DNA of 64,000 bases from CAZLHO01 sp964559455 (GTDB lineage Bacteria; Krumholzibacteriota; Krumholzibacteriia; LZORAL124-64-63): assembly GCA_964559455.1 (NCBI GenBank), contig CAZLHO010000001.1, positions 1-64,000 of the forward strand, read 5' to 3'. The translations under genes and the position numbers were made by a program. Within the stretch, counting starts at the first letter, position 1. Each line of letters opens with the position of its first letter. Positions 28,236-35,501 of the stretch are shown here, piece by piece. The notes beneath the pieces were generated by a model. It was not told the DNA's origin, did no database searches, and was given only the letters and a program-made list of their open reading frames with translations.

Positions 28236-28270
28236 GCGCCGCGGCCGCGGCGCGGGAGAGGGGACACAGC

Positions 28271-29236
28271 ATGCGACGTCCGGCAGCGCGGATCCTGATC
28301 CTGATCAACCTGGTCACCTTGGCCCTTCCCGCCCCGCTGTGGGCCCAGGTGGCCGAAGGGGCCGAATACCGCCTGGGCTCGGGCGACGTATTGCAGCTCA
28401 ACGTCCTGCAGCAGCCCGCGCTGGATCGCCTGCTGACCATCCGGCCGGACGGGACGGCCGTCATCCCGCCGGTGGGCGAGGTCCGGATGGCGGGCCTGAC
28501 CGTGCGCGAGGCGGAGGAGTCGATCACCCAGAAGATGCGCCTCTTCAACCGGGACGTCGTGGACGTCTCGCTGACCGTCACCGAATACAACGCGCTCCAC
28601 GTCGACGTCCTGGGCGCGGTGTCCAGCCCCGGCACCTACACCTTCGATCACCAGCCTACCCTGTGGGACGCCGTCCGCGCGGCCGGCGGGGCCGCCGACA
28701 ACGCCGTCCTGAGCATGGTCCGCGTCGTCAGCCCCGGTCCCGAAGGCACCAGCACGGCGATCTACGACATCAGCGCCGTGATCACCGGCCGCGGCCCGGC
28801 CACGCCCGTCCTGCTGCCCGCCGACGCGACCGTCGTCGTTCCCGGCGGAGACGAGGGAATGCTCGCCGCCGTGCCGCCGCTGGACGGCGTGCAGGTCTTC
28901 GGCGGCGTCGCCGCTCCCGGCGTCTATCCGCTCTCCGAACCCACGCAGCTGATGAGCGTCCTGATGCTCGCCGGCGGGCCCGTCGACGAGGGCGAACTGG
29001 GGAAGGTGCGCTGGGTGCACATGCGCGACCGCGGCGGCTACGACGCCAGCGTCATCGACCTGGAGATCTTCCTGAAGGACGGCGATCTTTCGGGCAACCC
29101 ACTGATCCACGCCGGGGACACGGTCCAGGTGCCGCGCCGGCAGCCCGGCTTCTTCCGCATGGTCTACCCGCTGATCCTGGGCACCATCACGGCCGCGGCC
29201 TCAGTCGTGCTGGTCGTCGACCGGCTTCAGGACTGA
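28271..29236 (+). CDS. polysaccharide export protein (Wza/SLBB family) with C-terminal membrane helix
   Basis: 321 residues from ATG 28271 (GGAGAGGGGA upstream), giving a signal peptide ending near LWAQ; the frame is also open from 28223. The polysaccharide-export domain (YRLGSGDVLQLNV...GTAVIPPVGEVRMAGLT) is at about 30-115. SLBB-like repeats follow at about 118-180 and 205-280, and the C-terminal hydrophobic helix (MVYPLILGTITAAASVVLVV) is like the outer-membrane helix of Wza. No lipobox cysteine is seen. Forms the outer-membrane exit for capsule or exopolysaccharide. The last 36 bases overlap the convergent gene on the other strand. Confidence 0.88.
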   Translation: MRRPAARILILINLVTLALPAPLWAQVAEGAEYRLGSGDVLQLNVLQQPALDRLLTIRPDGTAVIPPVGEVRMAGLTVREAEESITQKMRLFNRDVVDVSLTVTEYNALHVDVLGAVSSPGTYTFDHQPTLWDAVRAAGGAADNAVLSMVRVVSPGPEGTSTAIYDISAVITGRGPATPVLLPADATVVVPGGDEGMLAAVPPLDGVQVFGGVAAPGVYPLSEPTQLMSVLMLAGGPVDEGELGKVRWVHMRDRGGYDASVIDLEIFLKDGDLSGNPLIHAGDTVQVPRRQPGFFRMVYPLILGTITAAASVVLVVDRLQD

Positions 29237-30214
29237 ATCCATTCCGCTGATGCCCGTCGCCGACTCGCCCAGCAGTCGGCGGCGGGCGGCGGCGAAGACC
29301 CCCACTCCCAGTCCCACCGCCAGCCACAGCGTCATCAGCCTCACGATCACCGAGGCGGAGACGGCGAGTCCGCGCGGAACGTCCCGGCTCATCAGCAGGA
29401 AGATCAGGGTCGCCTCGGTCCCGCCCAGGCCGCCGGGCAGGAAGGCCAGCGATCCGGCGAGCGTGGCCGTGGCGTAGATGAAGGTCGCGGACAGCGGGTC
29501 CACGGGCAGGTCCATGATGATGCAGACCAGCCACAGGCTGGCGCATTCGCTGGCCCAGGCCACCGCGCTCAGGGCCAGGCTCACGGCCGCCACCCTTCCG
29601 GAAAGAAGCAGGCCCAGCCGGTCCAGGGTGTCGTGGACGCCGACGCGGTGCCGGCGCAGGTAGGGGGCTGCGGCGATGCGGCCGATGAGCGCGCGTTGCA
29701 GCTTTCCGGCGCGCATCGCCAGCAGGACCGCGGCCAGGACGACCAGCGCCCCGCCTTCGAGCCAGGGCCCGGCCATCGGTCCCCGCCAGGCGAAGGCCGC
29801 AATTCCGGCCAGCAGCAGCACGCCGAGGAAGTCGAAGAGGCGTTCGGCCACCAGGAGGGTCAGGCCCGTTGACAGGGGAACATCGTGCCGTTCGCGCAGG
29901 TGGACGGCCTTGTAGACTTCGCCCAGCTTGCCGGGCGTCATGACCATGGCGAAGGTCGCGAAGAAGATCCGGGCGCTGTCGCCGCGGGGCAGGCTTACGC
30001 CCAGGCTTTCGACGTAGTACTGCCAGCGCAGGAAGCGTAGGCCGTAATTGAACAGCGACAGTCCCGCCAGGGGTCCCAGGGCCCAGAGGGGAAAGGCGGC
30101 GAGGCCGGACCGGAAGTCCTCCCAGCCCAGGATCAGCCCCAGCAGGGCGTAGAGCAGGCAAGCCCCGCCGATCCAGATCAGCATTCTCGACAGGAAATTT
30201 GGATGCCAGCGCAT
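29201..30214 (-). CDS. flippase-like integral membrane protein (UPF0104/LPG-synthase TM family)
   Basis: 337 residues from ATG 30214, preceded by GGAGG; GTG 30247 is a weaker alternative. About eight hydrophobic helices. The conserved pattern LRFLRWQYYVESLG...ATFAMVMTPGKLGEVYKA...ERLFDFLGVLLL and FLPGGLGGTEA identifies the lysylphosphatidylglycerol synthase transmembrane-region family. Members are often found with glycosyltransferases and are thought to act on lipid-linked substrates. It is transcribed against the surrounding locus, and its 3' end overlaps the exporter gene by 36 bases. No catalytic LPG domain is fused. Confidence 0.88.
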   Translation of the reverse strand: MRWHPNFLSRMLIWIGGACLLYALLGLILGWEDFRSGLAAFPLWALGPLAGLSLFNYGLRFLRWQYYVESLGVSLPRGDSARIFFATFAMVMTPGKLGEVYKAVHLRERHDVPLSTGLTLLVAERLFDFLGVLLLAGIAAFAWRGPMAGPWLEGGALVVLAAVLLAMRAGKLQRALIGRIAAAPYLRRHRVGVHDTLDRLGLLLSGRVAAVSLALSAVAWASECASLWLVCIIMDLPVDPLSATFIYATATLAGSLAFLPGGLGGTEATLIFLLMSRDVPRGLAVSASVIVRLMTLWLAVGLGVGVFAAARRRLLGESATGISGMDSVLKPVDDQHD

Positions 30215-30376
30215 CGGTCGCAGCCCTCCGGAATGGTTCCCGCCCACTTTCCAGGAATACTCGGCGGTGCCCTAAGCTAAATCCAGCAATTATTTTCTGG
30301 GTTTGTCCGCGACTTGGGGACTTGCCGTTGATCCTTCTTCATGATATCAAGAGGAGGTCATCATCCTCGCCCTCAA

Positions 30377-30405
30377 TTGAACTCTTGTCAGAATTGTGAT
30401 ATCCT
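30377..30405 (+). promoter_or_regulatory. promoter before the sugar transferase
   Basis: TTGAAC 30377-30382, 17-base spacer, TATCCT 30400-30405, in an AT-rich spacer between divergent genes. Start codon is 67 bases downstream. Confidence 0.55.
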
Positions 30406-30472
30406 TGTATCGCAAAGTATGAAATGGTGATGGTGGAGAGCGACACGGAGGGATCGTTCAGGGGGGGATGAC

Positions 30473-31255
30473 GTGAAGGGGTTGATGCGGCCTTTCCCGC
30501 TGGGTGAAGCGGGTCTGTGGCCAGGAGCCCCATCCGACTCGACGGATCGAGCGACCGCTGCTGCGTCGGGCCGGGAGGGAGCCATCGAGGACCCGCAGAA
30601 GGCCAATCGCTTTTTCTTCCACTGCAAGCGCGTGGTCGATTGCGCCATCGCGCTGTCTTCGTTGGCCGTTTTCGGTATCCTGTTGCCGTTGATCGCCCTG
30701 GCGATCAAATTGGACTCCCGGGGCCCCGTCTTCTACGTCCAGGCTCGCGTCGGCCTGAATCGCCGCCGTGGGTCGCAACATCCGCCCGCCGGGGACAATC
30801 GCCGCAAGATCCTCCAGCCGGGCCGTCCGTTCCGTCTCTATAAGCTGCGCACCATGGTCGTGGACGCCGAGGCCGAGGGCCCGCGCTGGGCGACTCGCCA
30901 CGACGAGCGCGTCACCCGCGTGGGGCGCTTCCTGCGCCGGTCGCGACTGGACGAGTTCCCCCAGTTCCTGAACGTCCTGCGGGGCGAGATGAGCGTGATC
31001 GGTCCCCGGCCCGAACGACTCTGCTTCATCCGCAAGCTGGAGCCGGTCGTCGACCGGTACCACGATCGCCTGCTCGTGGTGCCCGGCATCACGGGCCTGG
31101 CCCAGATCGTCAACGGCTATGACACCGACGTCGAATCGGTCCGTCGCAAGGTCTCGCTGGACCGGATGTACATCCAGCACGTCGGCCCAGGCCTGGAGAC
31201 GGCCATCTTCCTGCACACCTTCCGCGTCGTGTTCTTCGGCCGCGGCGCCCGCTGA
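30473..31255 (+). CDS. undecaprenyl-phosphate sugar phosphotransferase
   Basis: 260 residues from GTG 30473. One membrane-embedded hairpin helix (about 57-77) is followed by the bacterial sugar-transferase domain: KLDSRGPVFYVQARVG, then PFRLYKLRTM after a basic insertion of about 20 residues, RRSRLDEFPQFLNVLRGEMSVIGPRPE, and PGITGLAQI. It starts repeat-unit synthesis by moving sugar-1-P onto undecaprenyl-P, committing the nucleotide sugars made upstream. The basic insertion between VGLNR and PFRLY is longer than in minimal PglC-type enzymes. The sugar is unknown. Confidence 0.93.
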   Translation: MKGLMRPFPLGEAGLWPGAPSDSTDRATAAASGREGAIEDPQKANRFFFHCKRVVDCAIALSSLAVFGILLPLIALAIKLDSRGPVFYVQARVGLNRRRGSQHPPAGDNRRKILQPGRPFRLYKLRTMVVDAEAEGPRWATRHDERVTRVGRFLRRSRLDEFPQFLNVLRGEMSVIGPRPERLCFIRKLEPVVDRYHDRLLVVPGITGLAQIVNGYDTDVESVRRKVSLDRMYIQHVGPGLETAIFLHTFRVVFFGRGAR

Positions 31256-31372
31256 CCCGCGCCACGGCGCTTTTCCGGCCCCGCACTCCAAGTCATCCTT
31301 GCGCGGCGGTCGCCCTGCGGCGATACTCAGCGCGGCGGCTCTCCGCCGCCGCATGTCCCCGCCGGAGGCTTC

Positions 31373-32776
31373 ATGGAACCCTTGCTGCTCGTCGTCGACG
31401 ATCAGGCCTCGATCCTCAAGTTCCTGCGCCGCACCCTCGAGCAGGAGGGTTACGCGGTGCTCACCGCCACGCGTGGTTCCGAGGCGCTGCGCGTCATCGA
31501 GGACGAGATTCCCGACCTGGTCCTGCTGGACCTGATGCTGCCGGACATGAGCGGGCTCGAGGTCCTGGCCGGACTCAAGTCACAGTTTCCGGCGATGGCG
31601 GTCGTGATGATGACGGCCTACGGCGACGTCGCGACGGCGGTCAAGGCGATGCGCGCCGGCGCCTTCGACTACATCACCAAGCCCTTCAACCTGGACCAGT
31701 TGCTGGTCGCCATCCAGCGCGGTCTCGAGACCTCGCGCGCAGCCCGGGAGCTGCAGTCGATGCGTCGTCGGGACGATCTCTTCAAGCACGACCGCGACCT
31801 GGTGCCGAGCCGTTCGCCGGCGATGAGCGAGCTCTACGGGAAGGTGCGCAAGATCGCCGCCGGCGACCGGACGACGATCCTGATCGAGGGCGAGTCGGGG
31901 GTCGGCAAGGAGGTCGTCGCCAACCTGATCCACGACAACTCGGGGCGCCGCGAACAGCCCTTCCTGGAGCTGAACTGCGCGGCCCTGCCCGAGAAGCTGC
32001 TCGAGAGCGAGATCTTCGGCCACGAGCGCGGCGCCTTCACCGACGCCGTCCAGCAGAAGGCCGGCCTGCTCGAACTGGCCCACCGGGGCACCCTCTTCCT
32101 GGACGAGATCGGCGAGATGAGCATTCCCCTGCAGGTGAAGCTGCTGCGCATCCTCGAAAAGCAGACCTTCCGCAGGGTCGGCGGCGTCAAGGACATCACG
32201 GTGGACGTGCGCATCATCTCGGCGACGAATCGCGACCTCTCGGCCATGGTGTCCGCCGGCGCCTTCCGCGAGGATCTCTACTATCGGCTGAAGGTCGTGC
32301 CCCTGACGATCCCGCCCCTGCGCGATCGTCCCGAGGACATCGTGCCCCTGGCCGAGCACTACCTCGCGCTCTACAGCGGCCAGTTCCAGAAACGATTCAC
32401 GGGATTCACGCCCGAGGCCACCGCGTCGCTGCGCCGCTACCCGTGGCCGGGGAACATCCGCGAGTTGAAGAACGTCATCGAGCGCGCCGCCCTGCTGGAG
32501 GACGGCGAACGGCTCGACGCGCCGCAGCTCGGGCTGGACGACGGGAAGGGGGAGGGGGCCGGTGGCGGCGTCCTCGGCCGCGACCTGGCGTCCGCGCTCT
32601 TCGACCCCATGCCCGACAACGGCGTGGCGCTCGAGGAACTCCTGAACCGCCTCGAGTATTCACTGGTAAGGAAGGCCCTGGCGCTGGCGGACGGCAATCA
32701 GACCCGCGCCGCCCGTCTGCTGGGCCTGAACCGGGACAAACTCCGCTACAGGTTGAAGACCCATGGCATATCCTGA
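31373..32776 (+). CDS. sigma-54-dependent response regulator (NtrC family)
   Basis: 467 residues. Receiver domain with phosphoacceptor Asp53 (VLLDLML), acidic pair DD9-10 and Lys near 103 (YITKPF). AAA+ domain with Walker A GESGVGKE, the sigma-54 contact loop reading GAFTDA instead of the usual GAFTGA, Walker B FLDEIGEM and the R-finger region. C-terminal Fis-type helix-turn-helix (NQTRAARLLGLNRDKLRYRL). It activates sigma-54 promoters on phosphorylation; no histidine kinase is adjacent, so it is an orphan here. The stop overlaps the lptE start by 14 bases. Confidence 0.95.
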   Translation: MEPLLLVVDDQASILKFLRRTLEQEGYAVLTATRGSEALRVIEDEIPDLVLLDLMLPDMSGLEVLAGLKSQFPAMAVVMMTAYGDVATAVKAMRAGAFDYITKPFNLDQLLVAIQRGLETSRAARELQSMRRRDDLFKHDRDLVPSRSPAMSELYGKVRKIAAGDRTTILIEGESGVGKEVVANLIHDNSGRREQPFLELNCAALPEKLLESEIFGHERGAFTDAVQQKAGLLELAHRGTLFLDEIGEMSIPLQVKLLRILEKQTFRRVGGVKDITVDVRIISATNRDLSAMVSAGAFREDLYYRLKVVPLTIPPLRDRPEDIVPLAEHYLALYSGQFQKRFTGFTPEATASLRRYPWPGNIRELKNVIERAALLEDGERLDAPQLGLDDGKGEGAGGGVLGRDLASALFDPMPDNGVALEELLNRLEYSLVRKALALADGNQTRAARLLGLNRDKLRYRLKTHGIS

Positions 32777-33296
32777 CCATCGTTCGATCACCGCACGCCC
32801 GGCCGCTCTGGCCGCGGCCTGCCTCCTGGCTTCTCTCCTGGCCGGCTGCGGGCCCTACTCCGCCACTTCGGGCCGCATCGACGACAACCTGCGCCGGGTC
32901 TCGGTGCCCTATCTCGAGAACCGCACCGCCGAGCCGGACATCGGCATCCAGCTGACCGAGCTGATCATCGCCGCCCTGCGGTCGGACAACACCCTGAAGG
33001 TCGTCGACGCCGCGTCGGCGGATACCGAGATCGCGGGCGCGGTCCTGGTCTACAAGCGTCAGGAAGCCTTCACCACCGGCGAACTGCTGGTGGACGAGTA
33101 CCAGGTCCAGATCATGGTCGAGCTCGATTTCACCGAACTGGGAACCGGCGAGAAGATCTTCGCCAAGAAGCGCATTCGGGGCACCGGCAACTACGTGCTC
33201 GACGATCCCGACGGCTCTACCGAGGAGACCGCCCGCGAGGAGGCCGCCGCGGAGATCGTGCGCGACGTCGTCGCCTCGGTCGTGGAGGACTGGTGA
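32763..33296 (+). CDS. lptE: LptE-like LPS-assembly lipoprotein
   Basis: 177 residues. Lipoprotein signal with lipobox LLAGC (Cys29), then GPYSATSGRI...RRVSVPYLENRTAEPDIGIQLTELIIAALRSDNTLKVVD, the pattern seen in LptE of non-proteobacterial diderms. LptE plugs the LptD barrel that inserts lipopolysaccharide in the outer membrane. The TGATG junction with holA is also the arrangement in Proteobacteria (lptE-holA). Sequence similarity in this family is weak, so context carries part of the call. Confidence 0.82.
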   Translation: MAYPDHRSITARPAALAAACLLASLLAGCGPYSATSGRIDDNLRRVSVPYLENRTAEPDIGIQLTELIIAALRSDNTLKVVDAASADTEIAGAVLVYKRQEAFTTGELLVDEYQVQIMVELDFTELGTGEKIFAKKRIRGTGNYVLDDPDGSTEETAREEAAAEIVRDVVASVVEDW

Positions 33297-34330
33297 TGGC
33301 CGCACCCCGCCGCAAGGCTCCCGGCCGCACCGCCGCTGACCTGCGCCGCGAATTGAAGTCCGGCGAGCCCCGTCCCGTCTACCTGCTGGAGGGGGAGGAC
33401 ACCCTGCGCGTCGCCGCCGTGGTGGACTACCTGCGGGATCGCCTGCTGGGGGAGGCCGGCGCCGCCTTCAATTTCCACCGTTACGACGGCAGCGGCACGC
33501 CCCTGGCGACGGTGCTGCAACAGGCCCTGAGCTACCCCATGATGTGCCCCCACCAGGTGCTCTGGCTGAAGCGGGTCGACGAAGCCGTGGGCGACGCCGA
33601 CGGCGAGGAGGCGATGCTGCGCTACCTGCAGGCGCCCTCGGAGCAGACCGTCCTGGTCATGAGCGCCGTCAAGGTCGACGGGCGGCGCAAGTGGGTCAAG
33701 GCCTGCAAGGATTCCGGAGCCCATTACGCCTTCGATCCACCCGGCGGCGCCGATCTGCTGGGGTGGCTGGCCAAGGCGGCCCGGGATCGGGACCTGGCGC
33801 TCGACCCCGACGTCGCGGCGCTGCTCGTGGACCTGGTCGGCGATGACCTGCACGCCTTGAGCGGCGAGCTGGACAAGCTGGCGTTGCTGGCCGGCGAGAG
33901 CGACGCGCCGTCCACGGCGGCTGAATTGGCCGAGGTCATCCTGGCCCAGCGCGCCGTCGACCCCTTCGCCCTGGTCAAGGAACTGGGTCCGGGACAAGCT
34001 GCCTCTGGCTTGAAGTCGTTTCACCGGTTCCTTGCGGAAGGTCGCTCCGCCTATGAACTTGCACCGCTTCTTGTCTGGCGGGTGAAGCAGGTGGCGATGA
34101 TTGCGGCCTATCGGGAAGAAGGGCTGGACGACGCCGAGATCATGCGCCGCGCCGGCATGTCCCGATTCGCCTTCCAGCCGGCCGGCGACGCCGCCCGTCG
34201 CTGGGGCGGCGACGGGGTTCGGCGGGCCGTGAAGGCCTGCGCCCGGTGCGACGCCGACCTCAAGAGCAGTCCCTTGGGCCCGGAAAAGGTATTGGAACGA
34301 GCCATCCTGGAGATCTGCGCCGCTTCCTAG
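33296..34330 (+). CDS. holA: DNA polymerase III subunit delta
   Basis: 344 residues from ATG 33296 (GTG 33293 is the alternative). N-terminal P-loop-like fold without a functional Walker A (RPVYLLEGEDTLRV), the FNFHRYDG...ALSYPMM region, central DLHALSGELDKLALLAG and C-terminal helical collar domain (PFALVKELG, RFAFQPAGDAARRW). It opens the beta clamp within the clamp loader. Overlaps lptE by one base. Confidence 0.92.
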   Translation: MAAPRRKAPGRTAADLRRELKSGEPRPVYLLEGEDTLRVAAVVDYLRDRLLGEAGAAFNFHRYDGSGTPLATVLQQALSYPMMCPHQVLWLKRVDEAVGDADGEEAMLRYLQAPSEQTVLVMSAVKVDGRRKWVKACKDSGAHYAFDPPGGADLLGWLAKAARDRDLALDPDVAALLVDLVGDDLHALSGELDKLALLAGESDAPSTAAELAEVILAQRAVDPFALVKELGPGQAASGLKSFHRFLAEGRSAYELAPLLVWRVKQVAMIAAYREEGLDDAEIMRRAGMSRFAFQPAGDAARRWGGDGVRRAVKACARCDADLKSSPLGPEKVLERAILEICAAS

Positions 34331-34393
34331 GCGTCGATCCTGGTTGACGATTTTTAACAATCAATGGATTTCACACGTGTGGAAGGGAGTCCC

Positions 34394-34720
34394 ATGTCCA
34401 CCTCGAGCCTCGAGATCACCGATCAGAACTTCGAAGACGCCGTCCTGAAGAGCGACCTGCCGATCCTCGTGGATTTCTGGGCGCCGTGGTGCGGGCCCTG
34501 CAAGATGCTGGCGCCGATCCTCGAGGAGGTCGCCGCCGAGATGGACGGGCGTTTGCGCATCGGCAAGATGGACATCGCCAGCCACCCGGCGAAGGCCACC
34601 GAGCTGGGCATCCGGTCCATACCCGCCATGCTGATCTTCAAGGGCGGGCGGCTCGTCGGATCGCTTGTCGGCGCCCAGCCCAAAGACAAAATCACGGCCA
34701 AGCTGAACGACCTGGTCTAG
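34394..34720 (+). CDS. trxA: thioredoxin
   Basis: 108 residues from ATG 34394, with GGAAGGGAG upstream; an in-frame ATG at 34364 adds ten residues without support. Active site WAPWCGPCK at about residue 31 and the cis-proline RSIPAML near 75 are intact. Cytoplasmic disulfide reductase. Stands alone, 63 bases after holA. Confidence 0.97.
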   Translation: MSTSSLEITDQNFEDAVLKSDLPILVDFWAPWCGPCKMLAPILEEVAAEMDGRLRIGKMDIASHPAKATELGIRSIPAMLIFKGGRLVGSLVGAQPKDKITAKLNDLV

Positions 34721-34739
34721 GGATTCTGCCCGGATTTTC

Positions 34740-34772
34740 AGGGATCGGGGCGCATTCGGCGTTCCGGTCCCT
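34740..34772 (+). terminator. hairpin after trxA, possible terminator
   Basis: 9-bp stem AGGGATCGG/CCGGTCCCT (one G-T pair) with a 15-base loop, 20 bases after trxA. There is no T-tract, so efficiency is doubtful. Confidence 0.4.
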
Positions 34773-34892
34773 GTCGTCAATCGCAATGTCGCAATGGACG
34801 TACTTAACGTAATATACATTATGCGCAATACTGGAGTCGGAACTCGGAAGTCCCTGGGCCCCATGAAGTTGAGTCCCCCGGTGTGGCCGGGT

Positions 34893-35255
34893 TCACTCCG
34901 AGGCCAGGATGGGAACGCGGTCGGCGAATTCGTCGAGCCAGGAATTCCGCCAGGTCTCGCCGGACAGGGCCCGCACCAGTCCGATCACGGACAGGGCCAG
35001 GCATCCGCCGAAGGCGGCCAGGTGTAGCAGGATCGAGACCAGCAGGCCGAGGATCGGGATCAGGCCGATGGTCGTGTCGACCAGGGCCAGCAGCAGGTAG
35101 AGCACGACCTCCAGGCCGAAGATGACGAAGCCCTGGCGGCAATGCCGGGCCAGGAATTCGCTCTTCTCCTTCTGGAGGACGATGGGGACGAAGACGAAGA
35201 CGCTCAGGTAGCAGACGGCGCCGAGCCAGCGGTCGGTCGTGCGGACCTCGTTCAA
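34893..35255 (-). CDS. DUF4870/Tic20-like small membrane protein
   Basis: 120 residues from TTG 35255, which has GGAGGGG 5 bases upstream. Three to four hydrophobic segments; the pattern FLARHCRQGFVIFGLEVVLYLLLAL resembles the DUF4870 family (ARxHArQGLxLF). Function of the family is unknown. It lies alone between trxA and the OPT transporter, on the opposite strand to both. Confidence 0.75.
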   Translation of the reverse strand: MNEVRTTDRWLGAVCYLSVFVFVPIVLQKEKSEFLARHCRQGFVIFGLEVVLYLLLALVDTTIGLIPILGLLVSILLHLAAFGGCLALSVIGLVRALSGETWRNSWLDEFADRVPILASE

Positions 35256-35394
35256 GGCGGCCCCTCCGGTGTTGCCGATGTTGCGGAACTCGTCGATACG
35301 CCGCCTCTCCCCTCGGCGCCGGCGCGATCCTCATGCGAGCAGTATAGGGCATCGCGATGGTCCTGACCAGACGCCATCGCCGCAGGACTGCGGC

Positions 35395-35423
35395 TTGCCC
35401 GCGACGGGCGGGAATGGTACATT
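35395..35423 (+). promoter_or_regulatory. possible promoter of the OPT operon
   Basis: TTGCCC 35395-35400, 17-base spacer, TACATT 35418-35423, 79 bases before the transporter start. A moderate match in a GC-rich spacer. Confidence 0.35.
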
Positions 35424-35501
35424 CGATCGGCGACGCCTTGGGCGGCGGCTTCGGGCCGCACCCGCACCGCCCGACCATCCACCTCCATCAGAAGGAACGG
35501 C

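Noticed and set aside
30272..30472. Possible small gene or attachment site in the AT-rich spacer before the sugar transferase
   Set aside because: No open frame with a ribosome site and no integrase or direct repeats nearby; a promoter explains the AT content.
25840..32773. 13-base match CCCATGGCATATC at 25840 and 32760
   Set aside because: Repeats of this length are expected by chance in 64 kb; the second copy is inside the 3' end of the regulator gene.
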